Positions 10,275 through 23,681 of a DNA stretch of 64,000 bases are shown piece by piece (the stretch's first letter is position 1; every line of letters begins with the position of its first letter). The position numbers and the translations under genes were made by a program. The notes below the pieces were generated by a model. It worked only from the letters and a program-made list of their open reading frames with translations. It made no database searches and had not been told where the DNA came from. The stretch is from Procambarus clarkii (taxonomy: Eukaryota > Arthropoda > Malacostraca > Decapoda > Cambaridae), in contig NC_091173.1 in the NCBI RefSeq assembly GCF_040958095.1, positions 20,519,582-20,583,581 on the forward strand, read 5' to 3'.

Positions 10275-13200
10275 TTAATTGCATTCAATTTGTTTAGTGG
10301 TCAGTGCTTCTGGACAAACCACTGCACGAATGCACAAAACATCATTTTTTATATACATTCCATGTTTTGCCTCAAGTAGTTTATTAAGAGGCACAAAATC
10401 TGTGAAGCCAAATCCTTTAGGATTCCGAGAAACCTCCGGCCGCATGAATGCTTGCCGGTCTGGCTTGCTCATCATTGTTTCTGTGATGTGCTGCTTAGGC
10501 AGGATTTTGCCACAATCTAAAACAGAGATTGTTATTCGTCCACTAAATGGCCAGTCCAGGAAATCATCATTATCACCCTGCATTGTGTGAATAAATAGTG
10601 CTAAAAAATGCTCGTCGGACTTACGTGTGATGTTGGTTCGCAAACAAAATTTATAACCAAATTGAGATGTGTAGAATGGCGGACTGTGGCAGACCCTCCC
10701 AGGATTATTTTGTAGCTCAGCACATAACTGTGAAAAATTCCTTATTCTCCAAACGTACTCACCATTACAGAACTTTCCACTTACCTCAGTCAACTGAGCC
10801 TCAACATAAGCATCAATTTCTTCAATCCTTTTGGCTAAATTACTAAGCTTAATGGTTTCTTCTACCATGCTCTGACTTAAATCTACACTCTTTTCACACA
10901 AGTCACGTAGTATTATATCTTGATTGGTCAGTACCGACATGGAAGACTTTGGAGTTCCTTTGCCACCATCATTAATATTCAAGTGACTCATATGGAGGTG
11001 AAGTTTGTTACCCTCAGTTCCGGTATCCGCTCCTCCTTTGTCTCCATACTGCGGAGAAGGAAACGTCGGTGGCTTGTCACTGCACCCAGTGGCTCCAGAT
11101 GCAGATAGGGATTTTTCTAATGATCTCTCAGGATGAGATGGGCTTATGTGGTTCTCGGGTATTGGAGATGTGGCAGAAATTTGACTTCGTAAACTTGGCT
11201 GTCGACTGAAGTTTCCATATGGGGACTGTATTACACCAACAGTTCGACTTAAATCCGATACAAATGTGTTGATTTTCTTGTAAGCCGATGATAATAACTG
11301 AAAACACAAATAAAAAATACTTTAAAATTAATAACCAAACACCTTATTTCAACTAATACATCCTATATTATACAACTTAGGCTCCATAATATTAACATTT
11401 ATGTTCAAACAATGTAAATTATCAAATCTCACCAGAAATTCACATTTGCTTTGTCTAAATGTTGTGTAAACTATTACTAAATGAAGGACTCAATTTATGC
11501 ATCTCCTTTAAATAACTCGAAACTAATTTAACACACAACTATATCATATACGTTTGCAATTTATTTGTTTAGTTTTTGTGCTAACTCTAGTAAAACCTAA
11601 CAAGGCAGTCATATGGACTATCATTTTTACCTTTAGTTCATTAATATACTGTACAGTAATAATGTTTCAACCAATATTTTAACACATTTTCACAAGAAAA
11701 TCTGACATCCAACACGGATCAAGGCATTAAGAGATATTATTAACAAGTTACAAAAGGAAGCTCTTGGATTCTGAAGAAGACAATTTACCTCAACTTTTAA
11801 ATGAAACTGTACAAAGTATGGTACCTCACAGAAATATAAAGAGAATTATTAGCTGTAGAAAGTAAGTAATTATCAAAAGAAGGCACCAAGCCGGGGAGAC
11901 TAGGTAGTACCATGAAATGTGAGGGATATTCAAAAGGTGCTAAATACTGTATCACTAAAAATGCCAATACAAGAACAAAAGCGCATACATTGAATGATAT
12001 CATCAAAGGATCCGATTCACTAAGGAGTCTATTGATGGACAGATGGCCACGAGGGACAGTCGGGAAGCAAAACAAACGCACATCCTGAAAGTCAGGACAT
12101 TCAACAAGAATATGCACGACTGTAAGAGGGACAATGCAGTTTGAACAATAAGAAGCAGGGCGGCACTCCATTAAGTGACCGCGAGTTAAACGTGTATGGC
12201 CAATACATAATCTGACCAGAGCTATTTCCCATCATTTAGACACACCTCACTTGTGCACCTGAAGGGATCATGCCCACTTCTCCAGCACCTGTTGCAGAGA
12301 CAAGGAGAGGATATATACTCCTGAATGGAGTACGTCAGAAGTACTGATGTACTCCTGATGTACAGGATGTACATCATGTACATGTGCTTGATGTACAACA
12401 GAAGATGGAAGGGACCTACTACCAAAAGTAATCTTCACTACGCAAAGAAATTGAAATAAGTTTATTGAGGTAAAATACACACAAAGGGATGAGGTAGCTC
12501 AAGCTATTCTCACCCCGTTCTACGCAAAGAGGCTAATGAAAGACCACGAGGGGGTCGAGTGAACGTATCTGGAGGACAGAATGGCGTTAGGCCTCAAGGA
12601 TATATTTAATATCCTCGTGACGGTCTTTCAGTTCCCCATCACCAGTCACAACATGATGTGGGAGAATAACTACGCAAATGCTGGTATTTAACTGGGCATT
12701 TTGGAGATCTGAACAGGGGTACAGTATCTCTAATGTAAGACAACGAAGCCAAGCGGTCAGCCGCTTCCTGAGACAAGGGCCTTCAACGACATGTGTACAA
12801 GTATGGGTGGGATTAAAAGTAACAAAAGGTATCCACTGAATCAACTAGGTGTTTATGGATGAATAAATCATCATGACGTGTAGGATCAACATGACTGAGA
12901 TCAAAATACTTAGTCCACATAGCAGGACCAAACAAAGCTTGGAATGTATTAGAACGAGAAGGAATCGTGCGAGTGCTGAGGTGACAGCACCGAGCACCCC
13001 CAGTTAGAGAGGGGGTGAAAGGCGCAGTTATTACAAGAGGCGGAGCCACTCCAGGTGATGAGGTGGTCACCACTGGGGTTTGGTGCTAAACCCTGCCACA
13101 GAGGTGGGAAGGAAGCAGAGAGAAGCAGTCAGGAGTATCAGAAAAACAGCTTGGTCTGGACCCAATGTAGCGGGGGCTACTGAGCCCAGCCTTCCATCGC

Positions 13201-16200
13201 AGTCCAACTCGGGGGCCTGGACGCTCACCCCACAAGCCTGCGGCAAGAGAAGTCGGTTTGATTTCTACACAGCATTATTACCAAAAGTCTGGGTCTCAGA
13301 GCCAAGGGATACCACCTACCAGGGCAGTCAGGGATGCCGAGCGCTGTTCAGTGCAGGAAGGGATGAGTCATCCCCAGCGGTGCTCCCCCTTTTTAACGGA
13401 ACTTCCACTGCCTTTTTCATTCTCCCTTTCACCCCAGCCTGGACACCCAACCATCCACCAAGGTGTTATGGTTGAATGTTGATGAATCACAGATGTCCTC
13501 ACCCATGAGGATGAGGTCAGCAGCAAGAGGTTCAGCAGGAGGTCCATTGACCCGAACAAGATCCCTACGGGTGTGTGTACCTTAGTACGTACAACACCCA
13601 AAGAGGGACAGGAGAGGGAGGGGGGCCATGGCAACCCTCACCAGCCCCAGGGAGCCATACGTAAGCCCCTTCACCACAACAAGGTGACACTTTGGAGGGA
13701 GTAGCTGTAGAAAGAAATGGCTGCCAGGATCATCAAAGTCCAATTCTGCCAGTGTTTTGTTTTGGGGAAAGGTCTAACACACCTAAGGCACAGAGATAGA
13801 GGAGGAGGAAGATAAGGAGATGAAGTTTCCATACCAGCCATGACAATCTTGGTGGCTTATTCGGCACACGTCACATGCACAAAAATAATTGTCACTCCAT
13901 AACAAATTTAGATAAAAATTTCCACATAACGTTCAAGTGACAAAAAAAAAAAAAAAAATAGATATGCTAGTCACTTATTAATTGCATCGTGTACCAATCC
14001 TGCAAAAGGCCACACATAATATTCTTAGTAACTATATCAGTGATTGGTTCAGACACCCAGTGTTAAAGATTTATTGTTGTTATGAGATGTGTCAGTGTTT
14101 AGCTCTGGCACCCACGTACCCCTAATGTGAGCCCTTGCAGTGGCAAGTTGACAAACTCCTTGAAGCTGCTCAAAACATACATTTTATGCATCGGTACAGA
14201 GCTCCGAGTAACTATTCACTCACAATCTGTGAATGATGAACAAATGGTAAATTTAAGCTTCCAAAAACTATTACTAGGTGTTTGATTTGTCACCTATATT
14301 TGGCTTTAAGATCTGACAACTACAACTTATTTGTGTTTATACTGCGTCCATTTTTATTCTTATACTGAACATCTATTCATATGCTGTACAGTATTGTATT
14401 TTCAACTATTTGTTACTTACGTTCAACTTTCATCCATGTTTCCAAACGTATGTAAACAAAGAGAAATAAAAATTCAGCATTAATGCAAGGCTCATAATGC
14501 ATTAGTTTCCTACTGAACCATAATACACAATAGCTCTTACTGCACTCAGTGTGAAAGGTTATTCCGAGTGCTTAAGGCAGGTGTTAAAACTAATACTCTA
14601 AATGAATCCAATTAATCTGAGCTTCCTAAAATTAAGCACTTAAAATCTTGCATACAAATACAATTTAGAAGCCTATAAACTGTGTTAAGTTTCTGTATTA
14701 GCAATTACATAATTTGTATACAGTATATATATTTCATTTCCAAATAAAAAGTTCTTAAAATACTGTACATATAAATATCTAAATCGTGTGTTTAAACGAT
14801 GATGGCAAAAATACTTACGAAGAGATGAAATTGCGTTTCCTGCGCCATGTGCTGGTCTAGGTCAGCTCGTGTCATCTTTTGGTGGCAACCGTGCTCGGCA
14901 AAGGAGCATGCAACTACCACCTTGGGACATGTTTCTGTCATGTGGGTAGCGACATCACCACGAGCCACCATCGTCCCGCACATCTCGCATGACACTACCA
15001 CATGGACGCAAGTAAGGAGATGAAGCTGAAATTGGTCCAAGTATAGATCAATTGATAGTTAACTAAAAATACTATGCTACTGACATGAAGATTAAATTCA
15101 AGTACCATATTCTATGTGAAGTTTTATTTAGACCATCATCACTGCCCATTCCCTGCTTCTAGGGGTGGAGAGACATTTCAGCAGAAAACGGTAATACTGT
15201 ACAGCAAAAAGAGCGGGAAAGATACTAAAGATATTCAAAGTGACACCCATCCATTCACAATATTTTCTCCCACTCAATAGCATCATAGATAACCAACATT
15301 CTCACATTGTAAAAAGCAACTGCTTAATCGACTTGGTGTAAATAATCATAATATATCGTCATAGATATATTAACACTGACAAAGATTATTCATATTCTGG
15401 AGAGAGAGAGAGAGAGAAGAATTTTGCACCAAGATTGTAACCATTGGTTGATTTGTCTGAATGTCTATTTGTAGCCTCTTTATTGCTACTTATATCTATG
15501 TACTTAAGTCATTTGGTATCATACTGCATGTGTGTAAAGGATGATGTGTAGACATTTATCAACCAGAATGTTTGATAATATGTTGACCGTTTTTTGTATG
15601 CATATATATACAGTACAGTATATGAACATGTTGTAGTGAATAGGGTGAGAATAGTTTAAGCTACCTCATCCATTTGTGTGTATTTATACCTAAAATAAAC
15701 TTATCTTACTCTCAAACTCACTAATAACACTTGCGTTGCAAACACACAGGAACAAGGAGTCAAACTCGTCAACTCCAGCAATGCTAAACTCATCATATAA
15801 TAAGAAAACAACATTAGGACACAGTGTATACAGTCTTAAACTCTCAAATACTGTACTGTACTAACACAAGGAAAACTCAGCATTGCATTAAAAGAAAATC
15901 AAGGCACAATCCTTCAAGCCTCTAACCTCACAAACACCTTTGCCTTTCTGACCTTCCCTCCTCCCACTTTCCTCCTTTATAAACCCCAGCTCTGTTTATC
16001 TCTGCTATATTTAATAAGAATCCTTACAGTCAAAATTAAAAAACAAGTATAGGTGCATTTTGTGGTTTCCATACAAAACAAAGCATAACATATAAAAGTG
16101 AAAAAGAAATATATATATATTGGTATACTAAAAACTAGACATTATGTTCTCAAAAGATCATATACCATAGTGAGCTTTCAAACTGAGCTTCCTTTTAACA

Positions 16201-19200
16201 GACTCACTGACTAAAAATAAGAATACAGAGGAAAAAATATTTCACTTAACATTTTATGTCAATATCCCTTTTGGTGAATATTAATTAGATTCTTAAATGA
16301 TGGTTAATTAAGCACAAACAATTTAACTAACAATGGAAACTTTCCTCGAGACAAACCTGCTCTTGGTTGAAAGTAAAGGGCTCGTCACAGAGAGCACATT
16401 TTTTGACCCGTAAGACACACTCAGACATCAAGTGTTGTTCAAGTTCTTTCTGAAGAACTGTAGCTGAACACTCATTTGGACACATAATTGGCTGGGGAAG
16501 AAATTCTTACAATGTTATTACAACCACAACACAACAAATATCAAGCAATAGATTAATACCGAACAGTACAACCTCGATTCAACGAACTATGTGGGATCAA
16601 CTCCAATTCATTGCAGTGAGGGATTTATTGCAACCGGAGATGCCTCCAAGAGGCATTTGCATGAATTTTTTTAACACTAAAATGCACCAACTATTTTTTT
16701 GTAATGTTACGTCCTTCAACCAAATCATTAAAAAAAAAGTGATGGAGCCATATTAGCAGAGTTACCAAAGGCTAATATTTCCAATGCTCTATGGGCTGAT
16801 TTCACTGAGTAAATTTTAATATCAACCTGTCATATTGAAGGACAACTACCAAGAGAACATGTTTGTAAAGATATTTAACCACATCTAGCATATTTTCAAC
16901 ACCCTAGCCTTGAAATCTCATTTTCAAAGGACAAAGGGCCCATATTTTACGGACTAAAAACTTCTACAATTGGAAGTACAAAAGAACCATAAAATCAGTT
17001 GCAATTGTAAAAGAACCAACATCCTAAGCAAGTTCGCACATCCCCCCGCTTCAATGAACTCTTGTCCCTTAAATCGGACGAGTAAATCTGGCCTGGAAAG
17101 TGTGCGTTCCAACTGGCAATTCGCTGAATCGAGGCTTGCTGAATTAAGGTTCCACTGTATCTGGAATGTACTGGATTTGTGAGGCTTTCAGTTCAGCTCA
17201 CACTTGGTATTGTTAGCTCAAGCTACATTCAGTTATAGTCTTGGTTAGGTAAGAAAGTAATTTCAAAAAGGTTAAGCAGGGAGTACAGGAGAATATGACT
17301 TAAATGCATAACCATGTATGAAGCCTGCATGCTATTTAAAACACATGCTCTGCTTGTAGAATTTTGACTTCCTAAAATTTTGTAAAATTTGAATAGAATA
17401 TATACAACTATTATAGGTTGTATTATACACCCACTATACCACGACATTTGTATTACAGTATATAGACAAGTCATTTATATAATATTGTCATACTGAATTC
17501 TATGGCAAAATAACCAATATAATGGATTGAAATTCATTCTGCGATATATTAAGCGTGCAGAAATAATCATTCATTTTCTTAGAGACAGGCAGCCCGTGAA
17601 TGTATAAACGTTAGGCTTATATAGAGGTCCCCAAGGTCGAAATACTGACTCCCCCAGGATGTAACTCTTACAACAGTTGACTAACTCCCATGTACCTATT
17701 CACTGCTAGGTGAACAGAGGCATTATGTGAAAAGGAAATGTCACAAACCACTTGTGTTATGCCCAGAACTTGAACCCAAGAGTACTGATTGAGAGCCGCC
17801 AACGAACCCACCTGTACTGCCGAGACCCTAAACATACAGTACAGTACTGTGGTTGTGCACTATGATACTGTTAAAAGTTTCTGCCTCCAATGTTATTGAC
17901 TTGTTATGTTATTCTTTGCCTCAAATAAAAATATTTACATACACAGTGTAAACAATAAAATACCAATACTTCTCAGTCACACATGAAACAAAATAAATGT
18001 TTATTAAATTCCTCCCTCTCAGTATTAAATGAATTCAATTTTTTAATCATTATTTGTGCTATAACATAAACTTAGGGCAACAGTGATAACGGGTTTCTCA
18101 AACCTATCAACAACCGCCTCCATCATTACATTCAAAATTGCACCAATCATTGCTAAAACTTACAAATAAGTCAGAAGAATAACACATGGGGACAGAAATG
18201 TACAATAATAGCTTAATATTCCATTCAGTTCACAAGGCTAACCAAAAGATACAATATTTAGTAAACAGAATTAGTACCGCAAAAGTAAATACTGTACATT
18301 TATTAGGGGACTACAGGGTTAGGCAAACAGCAAACAGATTATCTACAGGTATTGCAAAAATATGTAAAATAATGAAATACTAACTTGGAAGGAGCATGCC
18401 TGAGTGTGATGCTCAATGTACATAAGGTCTATAGTGCGTGTGCAGCCAAGGGCATGATTCGGACATTTGACCTTCAGCTGCAGGATCTCCCTCTCGGCAC
18501 AAGAGTCAGGAAATAAGTCTGCTTCAGTTAGTGGGGTATTGTCAATTGGGCAACGGTTGCTGCTTTCGCTGAAACAAAAAAAAAAAAAAATTGAAACAAA
18601 TGAAAGAAAATACAGTAGCATTCACACATTTTAAATTATTTATATCTAACAATTTCCTCAGAAAAGTGCACTCTATATCTCACTAAGAATAGTGAGGGGA
18701 AGCTGAGCGCTTCATGTAAAATGCACTATACACACTCATAACAAGCATATATTTAATACTGTGAAACCACCTTTAACTCCTCATTATTGGACTGACAAAT
18801 GGTTTGCCATTCCTATTTACAGCCAGGATGTAAACCAGAATCTAATAAAGTTAGAAGCCTGAAGAAGTCGGACCTAGCTGACAGACTTGAATTTCTAAGA
18901 CTGATCTAACTTCTCAAACAAATCAACTTTAAATCCTTCCTGGCTCTTAACTGACAGCTTCAAGAATTGGACCTAATTTAATCCTGTCTTTTTGTCCGAC
19001 AAAGTCAAGCCAGAGACCTAACAGTGGTTGTGTGTGTCACCTGAGACACCTCTCTGATAACCAATAGAAAACTATTAACAGGTAATTAACACTAATGTCC
19101 CCGACTCAGCAGGGAGGCAGCAATACTTTGAATAAAATACCGTAAGCTGCCCAAGAACAGACCCTAACTTAAGCATGTCCCAATGGATAAAAACTAGATA

Positions 19201-21952
19201 TTTCTCTAGGTGAGAACTGAGCTCACCAAAACTTTTGCTAGTGCCCAAGCTTGTACCAAAAACTCAAAGAACTGTTGTTCAGGACCCAACTCAGGCAGGA
19301 GAGAACTCCTAGGAAATTGCTCCACAGGACCAACCAGAATCCAGATTGGAGCAATTTTCAGCCAGAGAAAGTTACTGGAGGAACACAAAATTTATTGAAC
19401 AAAGCCCCTGACATGGGAACAAAATTATCTGGAAATTGGCCCCTGCAAAATGTAATCAGAATGTATGCAATGGTCAATGGTCAGTTTGCAGAATTAGGAA
19501 GGGTAAAGCGAGTGTTGCCTGGGATTGGTAATTTGAGGATATTACCCGACATAGGCAAGCATGAACACTAAGACTGTATGGAGCTTGAGTCCAGATTTAG
19601 TGTCCTAGAATTTCAGATATTTCGTGGCCGTTTTGACGCTCCTGTGACTTTCTAGCATTTTCATAAGATCCTGCCTGATTAAAGGTGATCCTAGGTTAAA
19701 TCTCAAAGAACACCAGAATACAAGTTGTCAGAAAAAAAACACAAGGTGTCACTAATGGGGATAATGACACTTCCAGCAGCAGCCAACTGCTGAATGAGAC
19801 CTCTCTGCAGATTGAAAACAGTTATTGTGATTGTGATGAAGCTTGAAAGCTGTTGCATGAAATTAGTTAATACAGAATAATACAAAGCAATACTGCATAT
19901 ATAATACTGTGCAAATTATTGTATTTAAAGAGTATTAAATGCTCCCACCTCATGCTGTTAAAGATGCATTCTTTGCAAAAGCGATGTCCACAAGCAGTCT
20001 GTACTGGGGACCTCAGCCCCAACAGACAAATAGCACACTCATACTTGGAGTCAAGGACAGGCACGAACTCATAGTCGTAACCCTCCTGCTGCAATAACAA
20101 TAAAGAGGAAGTGCATCAGTGAAATTAATTATGAGTTTTGCAATACAAAAGGTAAACCGATTACAAAAATATTCATTTGTTACTTAGTAAACAATTTTCA
20201 TGAAAACATTATACAGTAATTCAAAACTGCTAATTACCTACCCTTGTAAATACCTATTAGGGATTAAGAATATGCACCATGCACAAAGTGTTAAAAGAAA
20301 ATACAGTACATAAAATTATCTAACCAGTGGTGCTTTTGATACAAAATCTTTTGACAAATAGTTTCTGGCCTCCTATTGCCAGTTAGCCTATAGGCTTATC
20401 ATGGACACTCTAGGCAAACAGCTGACATTACCCATAACCAGGCCATCCTCCTGTTTTGGTAGTACGTATAGCGACGATGAGGACCCACAGCACATATATT
20501 GTACCAACATTCAATCCAATTAGAAAATAGAAATCGGACATATTGAATTTGGACAGACCGAAAAAGATTTTCTATTTATGTTGCAAAGACAAACTAAACT
20601 AACCTAACCTAACCTTCTTAGACCTAATACATGCTATCTGCGGTCTAATATAGTACAGTATGTATGTGCCTAGGATTATTTAAGTTTGTTTTTCAATTTC
20701 AATTTTTTCAGACTCTATAAAGTGAATATTACCAAATTCTACTATCTAATTACTTAGTATGTCAATATTTGTACTATGGTGCACATAGTTGCAAAAAGTA
20801 TTATCTAAACAGGAGGATGGGTGACCATAACACAATCCACATAACTTGCCGAACACCCAGGTACCTAATTACTGCTAGCTGAACAGACACATCACGTGTA
20901 AGGGTGCCAGGCCAAATGTCCCACCCTGCATGGGAACTGAAACCAGGACCTTCAATTCCCTATTTTTTAAATATACTTCATAAATTTTCATATTCATCAT
21001 ACGCTCAACATGTTAATACTTTCCAAATGCATTTTCTTGCATATGTTCTAAACCTCTTTACCTCCCATGCATACATTCACATACACAGTAGATCATATAT
21101 TGTACTGTATATTTAAATGGACTGAAGACAAATTTCCTACACACTTTACATACTTGCTACAGTTTCAAATTTACACTTTACATACTAGGCAACAGTTTAA
21201 TTTACATTTTACATATTAAGATGCATATTCAAATTTATTGCTAAGTTTTGTTGGTGATAGGTAGCCTATGTATAGATGTATATTAGGCTTATATTGAAGT
21301 CCCGCCCAGAGTCAAACTACCGACTTTCCCCAGGATGCAATTCCCACAACAGTTGACAAACTCCTGGATACCTATTTACTGCTAGGTGAACAGAGGCATT
21401 AGGTGAAAGGAAACATGTGCCCAATACTTTCTGGCATACCTGGGATTCGAATTCAGGATTCCTGATTACGAGTCAAGAATGAACCCAACTACACTACCAA
21501 TTTACAATTATGTTTTACACAAGGCTACAGATTCAATTTTACATTTTATACACTCGGCTACAGACTCAAATTTACATTTTATACACTCGGCTACAGACTC
21601 AAATTTACATTTTATACACTAAGCTACAGACTCAAATTTACATTTTATACACTAAGCTACAGATTCAAATTTACATTTTATTCACTAGGCTACAGACTCA
21701 AATTTACATTTCATACACTAGGCTACAGATTCAATTTTACATTTTACAAACTAGGCTCTAGACTCAAATTGACAAATCTTGCAGGAAAATTCCTACTTGA
21801 AAAATATCAAGTCTCCGGAGGACTCACTATGGCAGTCTATGATGACTTACTCTGGAAATAATGGTCATGGAATCTGTCTCTCCACACTCCATGGTGCATA
21901 GTTTGGCTAAGCTGGGGCACAAGTGATGAGCTTGTCTTGATCCAACACTCAT
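10275..21952 (-). CDS. TRAF6: TNF receptor-associated factor 6 (RING E3 ubiquitin ligase), complete, 596 aa
   Basis: Coding exons, minus strand: 21952-21851, 20088-19949, 18568-18385, 16491-16357, 15025-14819, 11297-10275. All six join in phase to 596 residues. The RING finger is at about 52-90 (C52, C55, C67, H69, C72, C75, C87, D90; the C-P-I-D ending is the TRAF6-type C3HC3D form). TRAF-type zinc fingers fill about 105-250, followed by a Ser/Pro-rich linker (about 276-375), a coiled coil (380-430) and the TRAF-C/MATH domain (434-585, with [26 protein letters not shown] and RNPKGFGF). In the family it makes K63-linked ubiquitin chains with Ubc13/Uev1A in the cytosol, downstream of Toll/IL-1-type receptors towards NF-kB. 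The linker is longer than in human TRAF6 (522 aa). Introns hold LINE and SINE debris. A NAGNAG acceptor precedes exon 2. The start is the first ATG of an exon whose acceptor is at 21964-21966, so a 5' UTR exon lies upstream. Confidence 0.95.
11797..12240 (-). mobile_element. LINE ORF2 C-terminal fragment (RNase H/zinc-knuckle type)
   Basis: The minus strand encodes [16 protein letters not shown], then [20 protein letters not shown] and [11 protein letters not shown]. This is the C-x2-C...H-x4-C tail that follows RNase H in I/R1/Loa-type non-LTR elements. It lies in the last TRAF6 intron in the gene's own orientation. A related copy is at 33600-33975. Confidence 0.75.
12430..13700 (-). mobile_element. 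Second LINE: ORF1-like region and 3' end, decayed
   Basis: Minus-strand pieces include [36 protein letters not shown] and [21 protein letters not shown]. These look like the nucleic-acid-binding ORF1 of an RNase H-bearing LINE, broken into several frames. The 3' end (about 12450-12560) carries an AATAAA and the phrase gaggtagctcaagctattctcacc. The same 3' end recurs in the opposite orientation at 15630-15715. A reverse transcriptase core is missing. Confidence 0.55.
15630..15715 (+). mobile_element. Fragment of the same LINE 3' end
   Basis: The stretch tgagaatagtttaagctacc through aataaacttatc matches, in inverted orientation, the 3' end seen at 12450-12560. It sits in a TRAF6 intron. Confidence 0.6.
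16563..17160. mobile_element. Non-autonomous DNA transposon, pogo/Tigger-like ends
   Basis: The left end cagtacaacctcgattcaac and the inverted right end (complement: cagtggaaccttaattcagc) form imperfect terminal inverted repeats around about 600 bp with no transposase. Starts of the cagtrgaacctcgatt type are common for pogo-like elements; the family name is recall. It lies in TRAF6 intron 3. Confidence 0.45.
17585..17828 (-). mobile_element. tRNA-derived SINE, family 2
   Basis: The plus strand shows the complement of a tRNA-like head (near 17765-17825, gaacccaagagtactgattg) and the family body with ctgctaggtgaacagaggca. Relatives lie at 21250, 43930 and 59830. It is in a TRAF6 intron, opposite in sense to nothing else of note. 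Confidence 0.65.
20089..20091 (-). other. Tandem NAGNAG splice acceptor of TRAF6 exon 2
   Basis: On the minus strand the intron ends attgcagcag, giving two adjacent acceptors three bases apart. Both keep the frame. The choice adds or removes Gln35, which lies just before the RING finger. Confidence 0.7.
20820..20965 (-). mobile_element. SINE-like fragment related to family 2
   Basis: It carries the phrase acccaggtacctaattactgctagctgaacagacacatc and a B-box-like complement at the right end (ggaactgaaaccaggacc). Divergent and short, in TRAF6 intron 1. Confidence 0.4.
21250..21505 (-). mobile_element. tRNA-derived SINE, family 2
   Basis: The right end is the complement of a tRNA-like head with B-box (gggattcgaattcaggattc). 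The body has ctgctaggtgaacagaggca, shared with the copies at 17585, 43930 and 59830. Confidence 0.7.
21510..21775. repeat. 33-bp minisatellite in TRAF6 intron 1
   Basis: About eight units of the type ctcggctacagactcaaatttac...attttatacac. Degenerate relatives extend leftwards to about 21135. The open plus frame across it ([11 protein letters not shown] repeats) only reflects a period divisible by three. Confidence 0.9.
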
Positions 21953-22215
21953 TAAATATCAATCTGAAATATAAACATTATTTACTTGAATGTAACAAGT
22001 GAAATCCTTTTTTCATAGACACAAATGTTTCAGTGTGGTTCTACAAAATATGTTCCAAAGTTATTACTGTAAATATAATACACAAAACTGAATTTATATA
22101 CATATTGGTTTATGAGTAACACTATGTAAATTTACTGTAGATAAATGCTACAAGTTGACTAGAATCACCTATGTTAGTTTTTATTTTTACTTAGATTAAA
22201 TTAGAGGGTTAATAT

Positions 22216-22475
22216 AGTCCCCATGGTGTAGTGGTAAGGTCTGGCATTTCGCATGCACTTTGTCCTGGGTTTGTATCCTAGCCGGGAAGGATTTACTGGG
22301 CACAAATCCTTAACTGTAGCCTCTGTTTAACCCAACAGTAAAATGGGTACCTGGTTCTTAAACGATTTGGTGGGGTCGTATTCCAGGAAAAATAGGATTA
22401 AGAACCTGCCCGAAATGCTATGCATGCTAGTGGCTGTACAAGAATGTAAGAACTCTTGTACAGTACAGTATATAT
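22216..22475 (+). mobile_element. tRNA-derived SINE, family 1
   Basis: The head ccatggtgtagtggtaag (A-box-like) and gggtttgtatcctagccggg (B-box-like) are followed by the body and the tail gctagtggctgtacaagaatgtaagaactc. Other copies: 29034, 50037 (plus); 22921, 58018 (minus). Confidence 0.8.
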
Positions 22476-22920
22476 TAAATAAAAAATTAAACAATTATTT
22501 ATATACAAGAAGGTAAATTGGGTTGTGAGAGTACATAACATTTGTGCTCTTACCTTGATGCAAAGCCAATAAGATGCGTAGCAATATAGGGCAGATACTA
22601 TCTATAAATGTGACAAATTACTGTAATGTGACAAGGCCTGTGGGTGCCCCACTGCAGCATGGATGGTACTCTGTGCAGTGGATCTTGGAGAGCAGACTAT
22701 CACAGAACGTGGAGCACTTTTTCAGGAGTAACTGTAGATTTATTCTATATACGTATGTAGTTATGTTAAATACAGGTCTTTAGGGGAGCTGCACTCTTTG
22801 GTATAGTATACCACTGTTGGGAACAGAAATCATGCTGAGCTTATTTAGTTAGCACAGTTACCTAATTATAGAACAGACCCATTACTTAATAGACTGAATG
22901 AAAAGTTTTTTTTTATTATA

Positions 22921-23130
22921 CTGTACAAGAGTTCTTACATTCTTGTACAGCCACTAGCATGTATAGCATTTCAGGCAGGTCCTTAACCTTCATTTTCCCT
23001 GAAATGCAACCCACCAAATCGTTTAACAACCAGGTGCCCATTCACTACCGAGCGAACAGAGGCTACTGTTAACGATTGGCACGCGATTAATCCTCCCCGG
23101 ACAGGATACGAAACCAGGTCAGATCGCTCA
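22921..23130 (-). mobile_element. tRNA-derived SINE, family 1
   Basis: The tail complement gttcttacattcttgtacag is followed by the family body, ending near the complement of the tRNA-like head (aggatacgaaaccaggtcag). It lies in the TRAF6 5' intron. Confidence 0.75.
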
Positions 23131-23681
23131 AGAAGTGCAGGACGAGCGTCTTATCAGCGAGCCAGGTTCACTTAAAAATGAAGTGCACATCATCCATTTC
23201 GCTCATACAATTTTGGTTACATTAGCCTGTGTCCGAATGGTGTATTGTTCCATGTGCCTGTATACAGCATTCACAATATTTAAAATTAAACAAGATTTCA
23301 TTATTAAAACAAAAAATTGGATTACTTTAGTACAGGACATATTCTGAGACAGGTGTAGTTAGACTGGGGTGCAGGACCATTGATCCCTGCCACCACCACC
23401 ACCAAGGCTCTCCAGAGATGTATAGAACAACGCCCCTCATAACATAACCACCACAGTGACCTATGGACTGAGGGAGGACCTTGGGCTCCACAGGTAAACC
23501 CAGGCTCATAACAGAAGACCATCGTGGAAGCCTGGGGGCAGGAGCCCGTATATACTGTATGTGCCTTCGTTACGAGAGAGTTGTCCTTAGATACCCACTA
23601 TCCCAACCTCTTCCTCCACCCCACCTGGCCCTCTGTGGGCATAATGAAGCAAGAGCTACGCAACAGCGTTATATGACTCAC

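Noticed and set aside
20600-20625. Short run resembling arthropod telomere repeat (taacctaacct)
   Set aside because: Only about three units; a similar short run occurs near 44405. Too short for a telomere relic.
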